The notes under the pieces: generated by a model
Told to the model about the DNA's origin: nothing
Databases searched by the model: none
The model's input: only the letters and a program-made list of their open reading frames with translations
In this document: in pieces, positions 7,199 to 14,911 of the stretch
Layout of the letters: every line of letters starts with the position of its first letter
Numbering within the stretch: the stretch's first letter is position 1
Translations under genes and position numbers: made by a program
Assembly (NCBI GenBank): GCA_031288055.1
Contig: JAITSD010000073.1
Span: forward strand, 1 to 16,927
Direction of reading: 5' to 3'
From: Candidatus Opitulatrix roisinitermitis
GTDB taxonomy: Bacteria; Actinomycetota; Actinomycetes; Actinomycetales; Bifidobacteriaceae
DNA length: 16,927 nt

Positions 7199-8719
7199 TT
7201 AGGCGGTTTTTATAATAGTATAAGTCGCATCAAGCAAAGTTATAGAGCTAAGGGCAACGATGGATAAAATTAGCCAATTAACTGTTTTTTTGTCCAATTT
7301 AAATTTAGCATATTGTGGCAATAGTAGTAGAGGCATAAAAGGCAGCCAATATCTTGTCTGGGCACCCCATATATAAGTATTTTGTGATGGCATTTTTGTA
7401 TCTATAAAAACTGGATTAATAGCTAGATATAGTGCCAAATAAGTCAGGACTAAACAAGCGATAGGAATAAGCCATCTAGCAATTTGGAAAGTTCGTGATT
7501 TTTTAGTTAAAGATACTTCACCCAGCCAACTTTTAGCTGTTTGATTTTGTGCCATAGTTATTATAATAGCTAATATTATAGCAGTTATACTAGCTACCAT
7601 AAACCAAGGTTGTAAAAAAACTTTATCCGCTTCTAGAACACCAAATATATTTAGCTGTTGACGGCTGTGTAAATAACTATTAGGATCAACTGGTTGATAG
7701 AATATAGTGTTAAAAGCAGCTTTTATTAAGTTAAGTGGATTGTGTAAAATAGCTTGTTTTTGTAAGTCTGGACTTAAAGTATTAGGTCCTATAGTTATAT
7801 CAACATTGGCTTTATTAACTTGTTGAATGAGTCCAAAACATGTTATTACTGAAGCTAGGCTTGATAAAACGCAAATAAGCCAACCCTTTATATTTTGCCA
7901 ATGTTTATTTAAAATAGGTATTAATAAAGTTAAAGCAATTATTGGCAAATAGGTCATTTTCATAGTTCCTAAAGCAATGGTTAAGATTGCTAAAACATTA
8001 ACATTTTGCCAGTTAATTTGGCTTTTTTCATAAATTATTTTATAGGTAAAACTAAATAATAAAACTGATACAGCATAAGTTAGACCATCATGAGAAAAAG
8101 CTGTGAACTGGACAATAGTCATTGGTAAAATTGATATAGCAAATAGTATCCATTTGCCACGAGGTATAAACCTTATAGCTAAAGTGGTTAAAAAAATACA
8201 GACCAAAGTTTCTAATAATTTAGCTAACATAAATTCGTTTAAAAGTGATAAGTTAAGAGTTTTAGCCAATTCTACACCAGCTACTAACGGCAAATAGGTA
8301 AACGGTGAATTGGGTGTAGCTTGACCAGATGTTATATCTAATATTTTATCGGAATGATATTTTTGGGGAGCGTTCAAAAAGTTGTCAAAGGGTAAGGAAT
8401 AAGTTTTACCAAAATGATAAGAATTAATAAAATCTTTAGCATTTTGATCAATTGGTCCATAGCCGATTAATCTTTGTTCAGCGGTGCGTTTATCACCTTC
8501 TTTAGCAGGATAGGGTTTTAATTGATTGAAAAATTGACCATTAGCAATTTGTTGAACTCTTATATAATGAGTTGGTTCATCATCATTAAAACCGGGCGGT
8601 GTGAAAATAATAAATAAAATACTAGATATCAAGGCTAAAATTGAAAATATTTTGGCTGGCTTCAATTTGATAAACCCTTCAAAAAAGTTTGATTTTAAAT
8701 ACACCAGAAGCTTTTTCAT
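7199..8719 (-). CDS. DUF2142 family multi-pass membrane protein
   Basis: A 506-aa integral membrane protein with about ten hydrophobic segments spread over the whole length. After the first segment (about 23-40) it carries PPGFNDDEPTHYIRVQQIANG (41-61), the signature extracytoplasmic loop of DUF2142 proteins. That acidic DE/H/R loop resembles the first loop of GT-C-type glycosyltransferases, so a role in cell-envelope glycan or polysaccharide assembly is often suggested. The reaction is not established. The start ATG has no Shine-Dalgarno and lies 8 nt after a TATACT hexamer inside a palindrome shared with divergent xerD, so the message is probably leaderless. It lies directly upstream of tkt in the same direction with a 113-nt gap, and may or may not share its transcript. 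Confidence 0.85.
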   Translation of the reverse strand: MKKLLVYLKSNFFEGFIKLKPAKIFSILALISSILFIIFTPPGFNDDEPTHYIRVQQIANGQFFNQLKPYPAKEGDKRTAEQRLIGYGPIDQNAKDFINSYHFGKTYSLPFDNFLNAPQKYHSDKILDITSGQATPNSPFTYLPLVAGVELAKTLNLSLLNEFMLAKLLETLVCIFLTTLAIRFIPRGKWILFAISILPMTIVQFTAFSHDGLTYAVSVLLFSFTYKIIYEKSQINWQNVNVLAILTIALGTMKMTYLPIIALTLLIPILNKHWQNIKGWLICVLSSLASVITCFGLIQQVNKANVDITIGPNTLSPDLQKQAILHNPLNLIKAAFNTIFYQPVDPNSYLHSRQQLNIFGVLEADKVFLQPWFMVASITAIILAIIITMAQNQTAKSWLGEVSLTKKSRTFQIARWLIPIACLVLTYLALYLAINPVFIDTKMPSQNTYIWGAQTRYWLPFMPLLLLPQYAKFKLDKKTVNWLILSIVALSSITLLDATYTIIKTA

Positions 8720-8726
8720 ATATATT

Positions 8727-8738
8727 TAGTATATACTA
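8727..8738. promoter_or_regulatory. Shared palindromic -10 of divergent, leaderless DUF2142 and xerD genes
   Basis: TAGTATATACTA is a perfect 12-bp palindrome in the 24-nt gap between two divergent genes. Its symmetry places TATACT on both strands. On the plus strand it is 8732-8737, ending 6 nt before the xerD GTG. On the minus strand it is 8733-8728, ending 8 nt before the DUF2142 ATG. Neither gene has a ribosome binding site, and the gap leaves no room for ordinary leaders. Both transcripts therefore probably begin at or next to their start codons. The two -10 elements overlap, so polymerase could serve only one direction at a time. Confidence 0.55.
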
Positions 8739-8743
8739 TTGTC

Positions 8744-9694
8744 GTGGAGATAGAGTTAATTTATAAGCAGTTTCTGTCTTATATATCAGTTGAAAAAACC
8801 TTATCTAAAAACTCTCTTTTGGCTTATAAAAATGATCTAACTAAATACTTAGACTTTTTAAAAATCAAACAGATTTTAGATGTTAGGCAAATTACTACTA
8901 AAATTATTGAAGAGTTTATAGCTAAGTTTGCTTCCAAAAAACAGTTAATTCGTCGTACAACTCATTTGAAAAACCAGCAGACTCCTAAAAAACCTGAAGC
9001 TAAGTCAGTAGCTCGCTTAATTGCCACAATAAGAGCTTTTCATAAATTTATTTTTGAGGAGAACTATTCTAACGATAATCCAGCTCAATTAGTGGCTAGT
9101 CCTAAATTACCTAAAACTTTACCTCATGCTTTGTCAATTTTGGAAGTTGCTAATTTAATTAAAGCTGCAAATATAAATAACTCAGTTGTAGAAATAAGAG
9201 ACCAAACAATTTTGGAGTTTATGTATTCCACAGGTGCTAGAGTTTCAGAAATAACTAATTTAATGGTGGATGATATTGATTTAGATCTTGATTTTATTAA
9301 ATTATTTGGCAAAGGTCAAAAGTGGCGTATAGTTCCCTTAGGATCTTATGCTAAAAAATCTCTTTCACAGTATTTAACTCGGTCGAGGCCAGTTTTAGCG
9401 GCTAGAGGGCGGGGCGTGTCTAATTTATTTTTGAATAAAAGGGGTAAACTAATAACCCGACAAACTATTTGGGAAATTCTGCAATATGTTAGTTCTAAAG
9501 CTAAAATAAAAAATATTTCACCACATACTTTAAGACATTCTTTTGCTACGCATATGCTTCAAGGAGGGGCTGATATTAGAATTGTTCAAGAACTTTTAGG
9601 TCATGTTAATGTTAATACTACTCAAATATATACCCATATTTCACCAGACACTTTAAAAGAAATTTATATGTCTAATCATCCACGAGCTTTATAA
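8744..9694 (+). CDS. xerD: Site-specific tyrosine recombinase XerD
   Basis: A tyrosine recombinase that, with XerC, resolves chromosome dimers at the dif site before division. At 316 aa it has the SAM-like core-binding domain (about 5-110, including a basic insert near 67-85) and the catalytic domain (about 125-316). All catalytic residues are present: Arg166 (TGARVSE), Lys190 (GKGQKWR), His261 and Arg264 (HTLRH), His287 (LLGH) and Tyr296 (TTQIYTH). The C-terminal NHPRAL and the SPHTLRHSFATHMLQGGADIR run favour XerD over XerC. It sits among housekeeping genes with no att-like repeats or phage genes around it, so a mobile-element integrase is unlikely. The start is GTG without a Shine-Dalgarno, 6 nt after TATACT. 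The permease gene follows after 36 nt. Confidence 0.9.
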   Translation: MEIELIYKQFLSYISVEKTLSKNSLLAYKNDLTKYLDFLKIKQILDVRQITTKIIEEFIAKFASKKQLIRRTTHLKNQQTPKKPEAKSVARLIATIRAFHKFIFEENYSNDNPAQLVASPKLPKTLPHALSILEVANLIKAANINNSVVEIRDQTILEFMYSTGARVSEITNLMVDDIDLDLDFIKLFGKGQKWRIVPLGSYAKKSLSQYLTRSRPVLAARGRGVSNLFLNKRGKLITRQTIWEILQYVSSKAKIKNISPHTLRHSFATHMLQGGADIRIVQELLGHVNVNTTQIYTHISPDTLKEIYMSNHPRAL

Positions 9695-9718
9695 TTTACC
9701 ATTTAATTATTTTTAATA

Positions 9719-9724
9719 TAAAAT
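9719..9724 (+). promoter_or_regulatory. Candidate leaderless -10 element of the permease gene
   Basis: TAAAAT ends exactly 6 nt before the ATG at 9731, and the stretch between xerD and that ATG holds no purine-rich ribosome binding site. This is the same geometry as at xerD and rph. The region is very AT-rich, so a chance match is possible. Confidence 0.3.
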
Positions 9725-9730
9725 AAAAAT

Positions 9731-11182
9731 ATGTCTAATTTACCAAATAATAAGTTAAATGGTCAGGTTAACCAAACACATTTGGAAAGAGGGCTAACTA
9801 ATCGCCATTTACAATTAATTGCTATTGGCGGAACTATTGGTACTTCATTATTTTTAGGAGCTCAAAAAACTATTAGTATAGCTGGACCATCAATAATTTT
9901 AGCTTATTTATTTGCTGGTGTTATAACATTTATAGCTATGCGTATTTTAGGTGAAATGATTTTGAGTAATTTAAAATTTAATTCTTTAAAAGATGTAGCC
10001 ACTCATTATTTGGGACATTGGGCTGGCTTTATGGTGGGTTGGATGTATTGGTCATTTTGGATTGTTACAGGTATGCAAGATTCGGTGGCTGTGGGGGTCT
10101 ATTTAAAACCGTTTTTCCCTAATATGCCTTTGTGGGTGCCAGGTATAACGGTTGTTTTGGTTATTTTTGTTTTAAATTCCATAGCTGTTGGTTTATTTGG
10201 TGAATTGGAGTTTTGGCTATCTTTGATTAAAATTATTGCTATTTCGGCATTAATAATTGTGGGGTTTTATTTAATTTTTTCTAAGCAAGCTTATGATTAT
10301 TCTTTTGATAATGGTAGTACAGTTCATTTAACTTCGAGTGTATCTAATTTGTGGGATTTTGGTGGATTTTTTCCTAAAGGTATAATAGGGTTTTTAATGG
10401 GTTTCCAATTGGCTTTTTTGGCATATACGGGCGTGGAAACTGTTGGTATGACAGCAGCTGAAACTAAAGACCCTGAAAAAACTTTACCTAGGGCAATTAA
10501 TTCTATACCTATTAGAATAAGCCTTTTTTATATTGGAGCAATTTTTGTAATTTTATGCGTTGTGCCTTGGTCTAATATGGCTAATTTAAGTAATTCATCG
10601 GTTGGCAGTAGTCCTTTTGTAGGCATTTTTTCAACTATTGGTTTTCCTGCCGCTACAGCAGTCATGACTTTTGTTCTTATAACAGCGGCTATAAGTGGAG
10701 CAAATTCAGGACTTTATTCCACATCAAGAATGCTTTATGGTTTGGCTTTAGATGGACAAGCTGGACGCAGTTTTGCTGGACTTTCAACTAAGAAAGTGCC
10801 GCAAAAGGCTTTGCAGTTTTCAGTTTCAATAATTTTAGTACCTGTGATTTTAGTATCTTTTCTGCAAGAACCTATGAATGCTTTTACAATTTTTGCTTCA
10901 TGGGCCACAGGCTGTATTTTAACAGTTTGGCTTTTATTGTTGTTCTCTTATTTGAAATATTTAAAAAGCCATCCTCAATTGCATAAAAAGTCTATTATGC
11001 CTTTGCCCTTAGCTAAACCTTTAGCTATTTGCACTATAGGTTTTTTCATTTTGATATTAGTTTTAATGTGTTTTGATTATACTCCTAGAATAGGTATTAT
11101 TTTGTCTTTTGTAACTTTAATACTTCTATATATTTTATATAAAAAGGTTATTCGTTCGCTAGAACATGTTGTGGAGGTTTAA
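9731..11182 (+). CDS. Amino-acid permease, CycA-like (D-serine/D-alanine/glycine type)
   Basis: A 483-aa inner-membrane proton symporter of the APC superfamily, amino-acid transporter (AAT) family, with about 12 transmembrane segments. The N-terminus LERGLTNRHLQLIAIGGTIGTSLFLG (18-43) holds the unwound first helix that binds the substrate backbone. GEMILSNLKFNSLKD (74-88) and WAGFMVGWMYW (97-107) follow. The cytoplasmic loop TAAETKDPEKTLPRAINSIPIR (241-262) is diagnostic of the family. The WTYW-like/VTGM pattern, LWDFGGFFPKG and ANSGLYSTSRMLYGLA most resemble CycA as I remember it. Related GABA, aromatic or proline permeases remain possible, so I assign no symbol. The MFS gene follows after 6 nt, its ribosome binding site lying inside this gene's last codons. 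Confidence 0.88.
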   Translation: MSNLPNNKLNGQVNQTHLERGLTNRHLQLIAIGGTIGTSLFLGAQKTISIAGPSIILAYLFAGVITFIAMRILGEMILSNLKFNSLKDVATHYLGHWAGFMVGWMYWSFWIVTGMQDSVAVGVYLKPFFPNMPLWVPGITVVLVIFVLNSIAVGLFGELEFWLSLIKIIAISALIIVGFYLIFSKQAYDYSFDNGSTVHLTSSVSNLWDFGGFFPKGIIGFLMGFQLAFLAYTGVETVGMTAAETKDPEKTLPRAINSIPIRISLFYIGAIFVILCVVPWSNMANLSNSSVGSSPFVGIFSTIGFPAATAVMTFVLITAAISGANSGLYSTSRMLYGLALDGQAGRSFAGLSTKKVPQKALQFSVSIILVPVILVSFLQEPMNAFTIFASWATGCILTVWLLLLFSYLKYLKSHPQLHKKSIMPLPLAKPLAICTIGFFILILVLMCFDYTPRIGIILSFVTLILLYILYKKVIRSLEHVVEV

Positions 11183-11188
11183 ACTTTT

Positions 11189-12349
11189 ATGAAACAAAAA
11201 CTACTTATTTTAACTTTAGTTTTAGGGGGTTTTTGTTTCGCTTTAAGTTCATTTTTACCAATGACAGTGGCTCCTAAAATTGCAACTGAATATGGACAAG
11301 CCACAGCGGATTGGATGATTAATTTATATTCTTTAGCAGTTTTGATTTTATGCCCTATTTTTACAGTAGTATTTATTAAATTAGATTATAAAAAAATGTT
11401 GCTAATTAATTTAGGCTTTGCAGCAGTTTGTAATTTAATAACAGCTTTTATATCAAATGGTTTAGTAATTTGTTTCTCAAGATTAGTTATAGGCATTTTT
11501 CATGGCAGTTTTATAGCTGCAGCTGGTTTTTTAGCGACGACTTTTTTAGGGCAAAATAAAAAAGGCCTAGCTATGTCTTTGCCAATAATAGGTTTTGCGG
11601 CAGCACCAGCTGTTGGCGTGCCTATTTTGACATATGTTTCGGCTGTAACTAATTGGAGAAACGCTTTTTTAATTTTATCAATTCTAATTTTGTTAACTTT
11701 TATATCGGTTTTAGTTTTAGCAAGTCCCACAATTCCTAAAAAAGCTATTTCGGTAAAAGGTGAATTATTAGCTTTAACTAACAGTAGATTTTGGTTAATT
11801 TTACTGATTTGTTTATCGGTTTTTGGAGCATTTTATGCAGTATATGTTAATGTCTCAGCAGTCCTTATTCAAACTTACAATTTTTCCGATTTATTAGTTA
11901 CTACAATATTGGCTATTATAGGTATAGGAGGGTATATTGGAGCACAGATTGGCAGCTTCTTGGCTGATAGAACCACTAAAACACCTCTATTAGTTATTGC
12001 TTTGTCTTGTCTTATTATTTTTGCTATATCTTTTCCTTTAGAAAATATTACTGGAGTTTTTATAGTGACTACTATGTTATCAGCAGTTTTTTGTCAAATT
12101 AGTGTGCCCATTTTGCAGGTTCATTTAGTTGAAGCGGCACCTAAAAGTTCTTTAATAACAATTGTTTTATCACAAGGAATGATTTACGCTTCAGTTTTTA
12201 TAGCTAATTTTGCTATTCAAGCATTTAATACTTATTTATTACCAGATGTAGCTTTAGTCTTTTCAGATTATGCTGTAGGGTTAGATTTTGCTGTTTTGTC
12301 TTTAATTTTTATATTAATTTTTATACAAAATTTAAAAAAGGAAAGTTAG
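11189..12349 (+). CDS. MFS transporter (12-TM, AraJ/CynX/DHA1-like)
   Basis: A 386-aa major facilitator superfamily protein, almost entirely hydrophobic with about 12 segments. It has the typical first-half layout: helix 1, a short loop with APKIATEYG, helix 2 and a basic turn (KLDYKKM) in the motif-A position. The motif is weak, without the usual GxLaDrxGrr; a better GSFLADRTTK copy sits in the second half after helix 8 (about 256-265). SRLVIGIFHG is the motif-B-like segment carrying the conserved Arg of helix 4. The cargo is unknown; drug, sugar or amino-acid export are all plausible. A strong GGAGG at 11173-11177 overlaps the end of the permease gene, so the two are translated from one message. 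metG follows after 23 nt. Confidence 0.85.
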   Translation: MKQKLLILTLVLGGFCFALSSFLPMTVAPKIATEYGQATADWMINLYSLAVLILCPIFTVVFIKLDYKKMLLINLGFAAVCNLITAFISNGLVICFSRLVIGIFHGSFIAAAGFLATTFLGQNKKGLAMSLPIIGFAAAPAVGVPILTYVSAVTNWRNAFLILSILILLTFISVLVLASPTIPKKAISVKGELLALTNSRFWLILLICLSVFGAFYAVYVNVSAVLIQTYNFSDLLVTTILAIIGIGGYIGAQIGSFLADRTTKTPLLVIALSCLIIFAISFPLENITGVFIVTTMLSAVFCQISVPILQVHLVEAAPKSSLITIVLSQGMIYASVFIANFAIQAFNTYLLPDVALVFSDYAVGLDFAVLSLIFILIFIQNLKKES

Positions 12350-12372
12350 GATATCGGTTTTCGAGAAATTTT

Positions 12373-14178
12373 ATGTCTAAAAAAGTTTTAATTTTAGTAG
12401 CTTGGCCTTATGCTAATGGGCCGCGACATATAGGGCATGTAGCTGGATTTGGTGTGCCGTCAGATATTTATGCTAGATATATGCGTATGGCAGGTTATAA
12501 TGTGTTAATGGTTTCAGGCACAGATGAGCACGGCACACCAATTGCTATGCAGGCTGAAAAAGATGATATTAGCCCACAAGTTTTAGTCGATAAATATAAT
12601 AAACAAATAGTTGAAGATTTATATAATTTAGGCTTATCTTATGATTTATTCACTAGAACTACCACTGGTAACCATACTAAAGTTGTGCAAAATGTTTTTT
12701 TACAGCTTTACAAAAACGGTTATATTTATAAAGATACTATGTCGCAAGCCAAGGAGGCTGGCACAGGTAAAACTTTGCCAGATAGATATATTGAGGGTAC
12801 ATGTCCTAAATGTGGTTATTTTCCAGCCAGAGGTGACCAATGTGATAATTGCGGTTCCCAATTGGATCCTACAGATTTAATAAATCCTGTTAGCAAAAAT
12901 ACTGGTAAATCGCCAATTTTTGCAGATTCGGTTCACTTTTTTTTAGATTTGCCGGCTTTGAAAGAGGCTTTGACTAAATGGCTTAAAAGTCGCAAAAATT
13001 GGCGACCAAATGTTTTAAAATATTCTTTGAATATAATAAATGATACTAAACCTAGAGCTATTACTAGAGATATAGATTGGGGTATAACAATTCCTCTGCC
13101 TAATTGGAGAGATGAATCAAATAAAAAGTTATATGTTTGGTTTGATGCGGTTGTTGGTTATTTGTCGGCTTGTATTGAGTGGGCTAGACGAAAGGGTGAT
13201 GCTGAACTTTGGCGTCAATATTGGAATGATAAAAATTGTCAAAGTGATTACTTTATGGGTAAAGACAATATTGCTTTTCATTCGCAAATTTGGCCATCCC
13301 AGCTTTTAGGGTATCGGGGTTTGGGTTCTAAAGGCGGACAAACGGGAGCTTATGGTGATTTAAATTTACCTACAGAAGTGGTGTCAAGTGAATTTTTAAC
13401 TATGGAGGGTAAAAAATTCACATCCTCTCAAGGCATTGTAATTTATGTTAAAGATATTTTAGCCAAATATCCAGTTGATGCTTTACGCTATTATATTGCT
13501 GCGGCTGGACCGGAAAATAACGATACTGATTTTACATGGGAATCGTTTGTGCAACGCAATAATTCTGAATTGGTTGGCTCATGGGGCAATTTAGTTAACC
13601 GAACTTTAAATATGGTTTATAAAAGATTTTCTCAAATTTCGCAAATAGATATGAGTCAATTAGAACGCAACGATACAAAATTATTATCGAAAATAGAATC
13701 AGTTTTTCCAGAAGTTGCTAATTTAATTGAATCTCATAAACAGCAAGCTGGATTATCAAAAATTATGAAATTAGTAAATGACACCAATGCTTATATAACT
13801 GCTACAGAACCTTTTAAGCAAGACGATTTTAGGGCTAGGCAAATTCTATGGGTTTGTATACAGGCTATATATAATATAAATACTATGTTGGCACCTTATA
13901 TTCCTCATTCAGCTCAAAAAGTTTTGCTTAGTTTAGGAGTTACTAATCAAAAAATTCCTATGCCACAGATAGAAACCGTAATCGATTTAGATAATTCTAA
14001 TCGCCAATATCCTATTATTACAGGAGACTATAAATTAAATGACATGGCAATCAAATGGCAAATGACTTATTTAAGGGGTAATTCTAAAATAGCAAAACCT
14101 GAACCGATTTTTCAAAAAATTGATCCTAAAATTATTGAACAAGAGTTAAACGGGTTGATAAATAAAAAAATTATCTAG
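12373..14178 (+). CDS. metG: Methionyl-tRNA synthetase
   Basis: Charges tRNA-Met with methionine using ATP, and is essential for initiation and elongation. The 601-aa protein is a class I synthetase. It has AWPYANGPRHIGHV (10-23) with the HIGH motif at 19-22, and SGTDEHG (48-54). The zinc domain contains TLPDRYIEGTCPKCGYFPARGDQCDNCG, with Cys144, 147, 157 and 160. The KMSKS loop appears as KFTSS (348-352), a form I associate with actinobacterial enzymes. The anticodon-binding helical domain follows (WGNLVNRTLNM, 404-414). There is no C-terminal EMAP/Trbp111-like domain, which many family members also lack. The ATG has only a modest GAGAA at short spacing. It overlaps the convergent secreted-protein gene by 8 bp at the stop codons. 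Confidence 0.96.
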   Translation: MSKKVLILVAWPYANGPRHIGHVAGFGVPSDIYARYMRMAGYNVLMVSGTDEHGTPIAMQAEKDDISPQVLVDKYNKQIVEDLYNLGLSYDLFTRTTTGNHTKVVQNVFLQLYKNGYIYKDTMSQAKEAGTGKTLPDRYIEGTCPKCGYFPARGDQCDNCGSQLDPTDLINPVSKNTGKSPIFADSVHFFLDLPALKEALTKWLKSRKNWRPNVLKYSLNIINDTKPRAITRDIDWGITIPLPNWRDESNKKLYVWFDAVVGYLSACIEWARRKGDAELWRQYWNDKNCQSDYFMGKDNIAFHSQIWPSQLLGYRGLGSKGGQTGAYGDLNLPTEVVSSEFLTMEGKKFTSSQGIVIYVKDILAKYPVDALRYYIAAAGPENNDTDFTWESFVQRNNSELVGSWGNLVNRTLNMVYKRFSQISQIDMSQLERNDTKLLSKIESVFPEVANLIESHKQQAGLSKIMKLVNDTNAYITATEPFKQDDFRARQILWVCIQAIYNINTMLAPYIPHSAQKVLLSLGVTNQKIPMPQIETVIDLDNSNRQYPIITGDYKLNDMAIKWQMTYLRGNSKIAKPEPIFQKIDPKIIEQELNGLINKKII

Positions 14179-14806
14179 CTTTATAAATAATAGGAGTAGT
14201 AAGTAGATAATTATTAGTGATGCTTGAACCATTGGCGGTTGCGAAGTTTAGACATGTCCCAGAACATCGAATAAAAATAGTTGTATTTTTACAATTTAGA
14301 AAGTCGGAACTACAGAATCCTAAAGGTGCGGAAGCGTAGTAATTCTGCCCTGTATCTAAACTTATATCTCCAGGAAGTGTGGCTAATGACACACTTTCAG
14401 AGGCCGTTGGTAAAGCAGTTGCTATGTTATTAATAATTCGTAAATAAACTATTTTATTAGGGTATTTTTCATAAGCTAGATTGAAATATTTAGTTGTTAT
14501 AGTGCCAGAACTAATTGGTTGAACTAAATTATAAGCTGCCTTAGCACTAGGAAATTGATTATCTGTGCTATTATTATTAACGGAATTGACTTTGCCTAAA
14601 TTGTCTAGCGCTCCACTGGCTGAATTTGCCCCCGTGCCGCCTTTAGCTATTGGCAAAACAGTAGATGATGAAGCGGCATTAACTTGTGATAAATTGCCAC
14701 TTACAAAAGCTACAATTCCGAATAAAAATAAACAAAATATAGTTCCTAATTTTTTAAAGGGTAGCAGTCCCAAGGGGAACTTATTCCAATTTTTCTTAAT
14801 TTTCAT
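14171..14806 (-). CDS. Secreted protein with phage tail-fibre-like head, short variable tail
   Basis: A 211-aa exported protein of unknown function, one of three tandem relatives. Residues 1-44 form a Sec signal peptide: a Lys-rich start, a hydrophobic core (about 21-36) and a likely cut after QVNA. The mature head ASSSTVLPIAKGGTGANSASGALDNLG (45-71) resembles the GGTG(A)-ALxNLG repeat of phage tail fibres. STDNQFPSAKAAYNLV (80-95) resembles another motif of fibre and base-plate proteins. Residues 100-211 are polar, probably beta-rich, with four cysteines (165, 172, 181, 185) that could form disulfides, and match nothing I recognise. There is no LPXTG or C-terminal anchor. PLGLLP (11-16) is absent from the relative at 15836 and is encoded partly by a copy of the IS tip. 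The upstream leader is conserved with the next gene. Confidence 0.8.
   Translation of the reverse strand: MKIKKNWNKFPLGLLPFKKLGTIFCLFLFGIVAFVSGNLSQVNAASSSTVLPIAKGGTGANSASGALDNLGKVNSVNNNSTDNQFPSAKAAYNLVQPISSGTITTKYFNLAYEKYPNKIVYLRIINNIATALPTASESVSLATLPGDISLDTGQNYYASAPLGFCSSDFLNCKNTTIFIRCSGTCLNFATANGSSITNNYLLTTPIIYKAR
14634..14686 (-). repeat. 53-bp fibre-head repeat, copy 1
   Basis: Codes for the junction of signal peptide and fibre-like head (QVNAASSSTVLPIAKGG). It differs from copy 2 (15513-15565) at 2 positions by hand alignment. Similarity to copy 3 (16794-16846) continues on through the signal-peptide codons. Long identical stretches in tandem genes can support recombination or gene conversion. 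Confidence 0.75.
14756..14772 (-). repeat. 17-bp IS tip, copy 2, inside signal-peptide codons
   Basis: The minus strand reads TGGGACTGCTACCCTTT, identical to 103-119. Here it encodes part of PLGLLPF in the signal peptide. In the relative gene at the right edge the flanking sequences (AAGTTC on one side, TTTAAAAAATTA on the other) are separated by only 3 nt instead of 18. The difference is a clean 15-nt, in-frame gain here or loss there. Confidence 0.75.
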
Positions 14807-14858
14807 ACTAAAATTATTCCAAAAAAAAAAACACTTAATAGCCTGATATCTTTTATAA
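14804..14858 (-). promoter_or_regulatory. Conserved leader with T11 tract, copy 1
   Basis: This 55-bp stretch, ending in the ATG of the gene at 14171-14806, matches the one before the next gene (15641-15695) at 51 of 55 positions, by hand alignment. The 28 nt nearest the start are identical. On the coding strand it runs TTATAA, a GCTATTAA element, a run of 11 T, then GGAATAATTTTAGT and ATG. It probably contains the promoter and leader. GGA is only a weak ribosome binding site. Confidence 0.5.
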
Positions 14859-14911
14859 TAAAAATGTTAAAAAATATCAAACTTTGTTAATTCAAAAGGA
14901 CAGTAATTCCC

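Noticed and set aside
8744..9694. Tyrosine recombinase as integrase of a mobile island
   Set aside because: Sequence favours housekeeping XerD. There are no att-like direct repeats, excisionase or phage genes nearby, and the flanking genes are ordinary.
14565..14846. Plus-strand 93-codon open frame opposite the signal peptide and head of a secreted protein
   Set aside because: It is antisense to a well-supported gene, has no ribosome binding site or recognisable family, and is open because of the AT-rich composition of the other strand.
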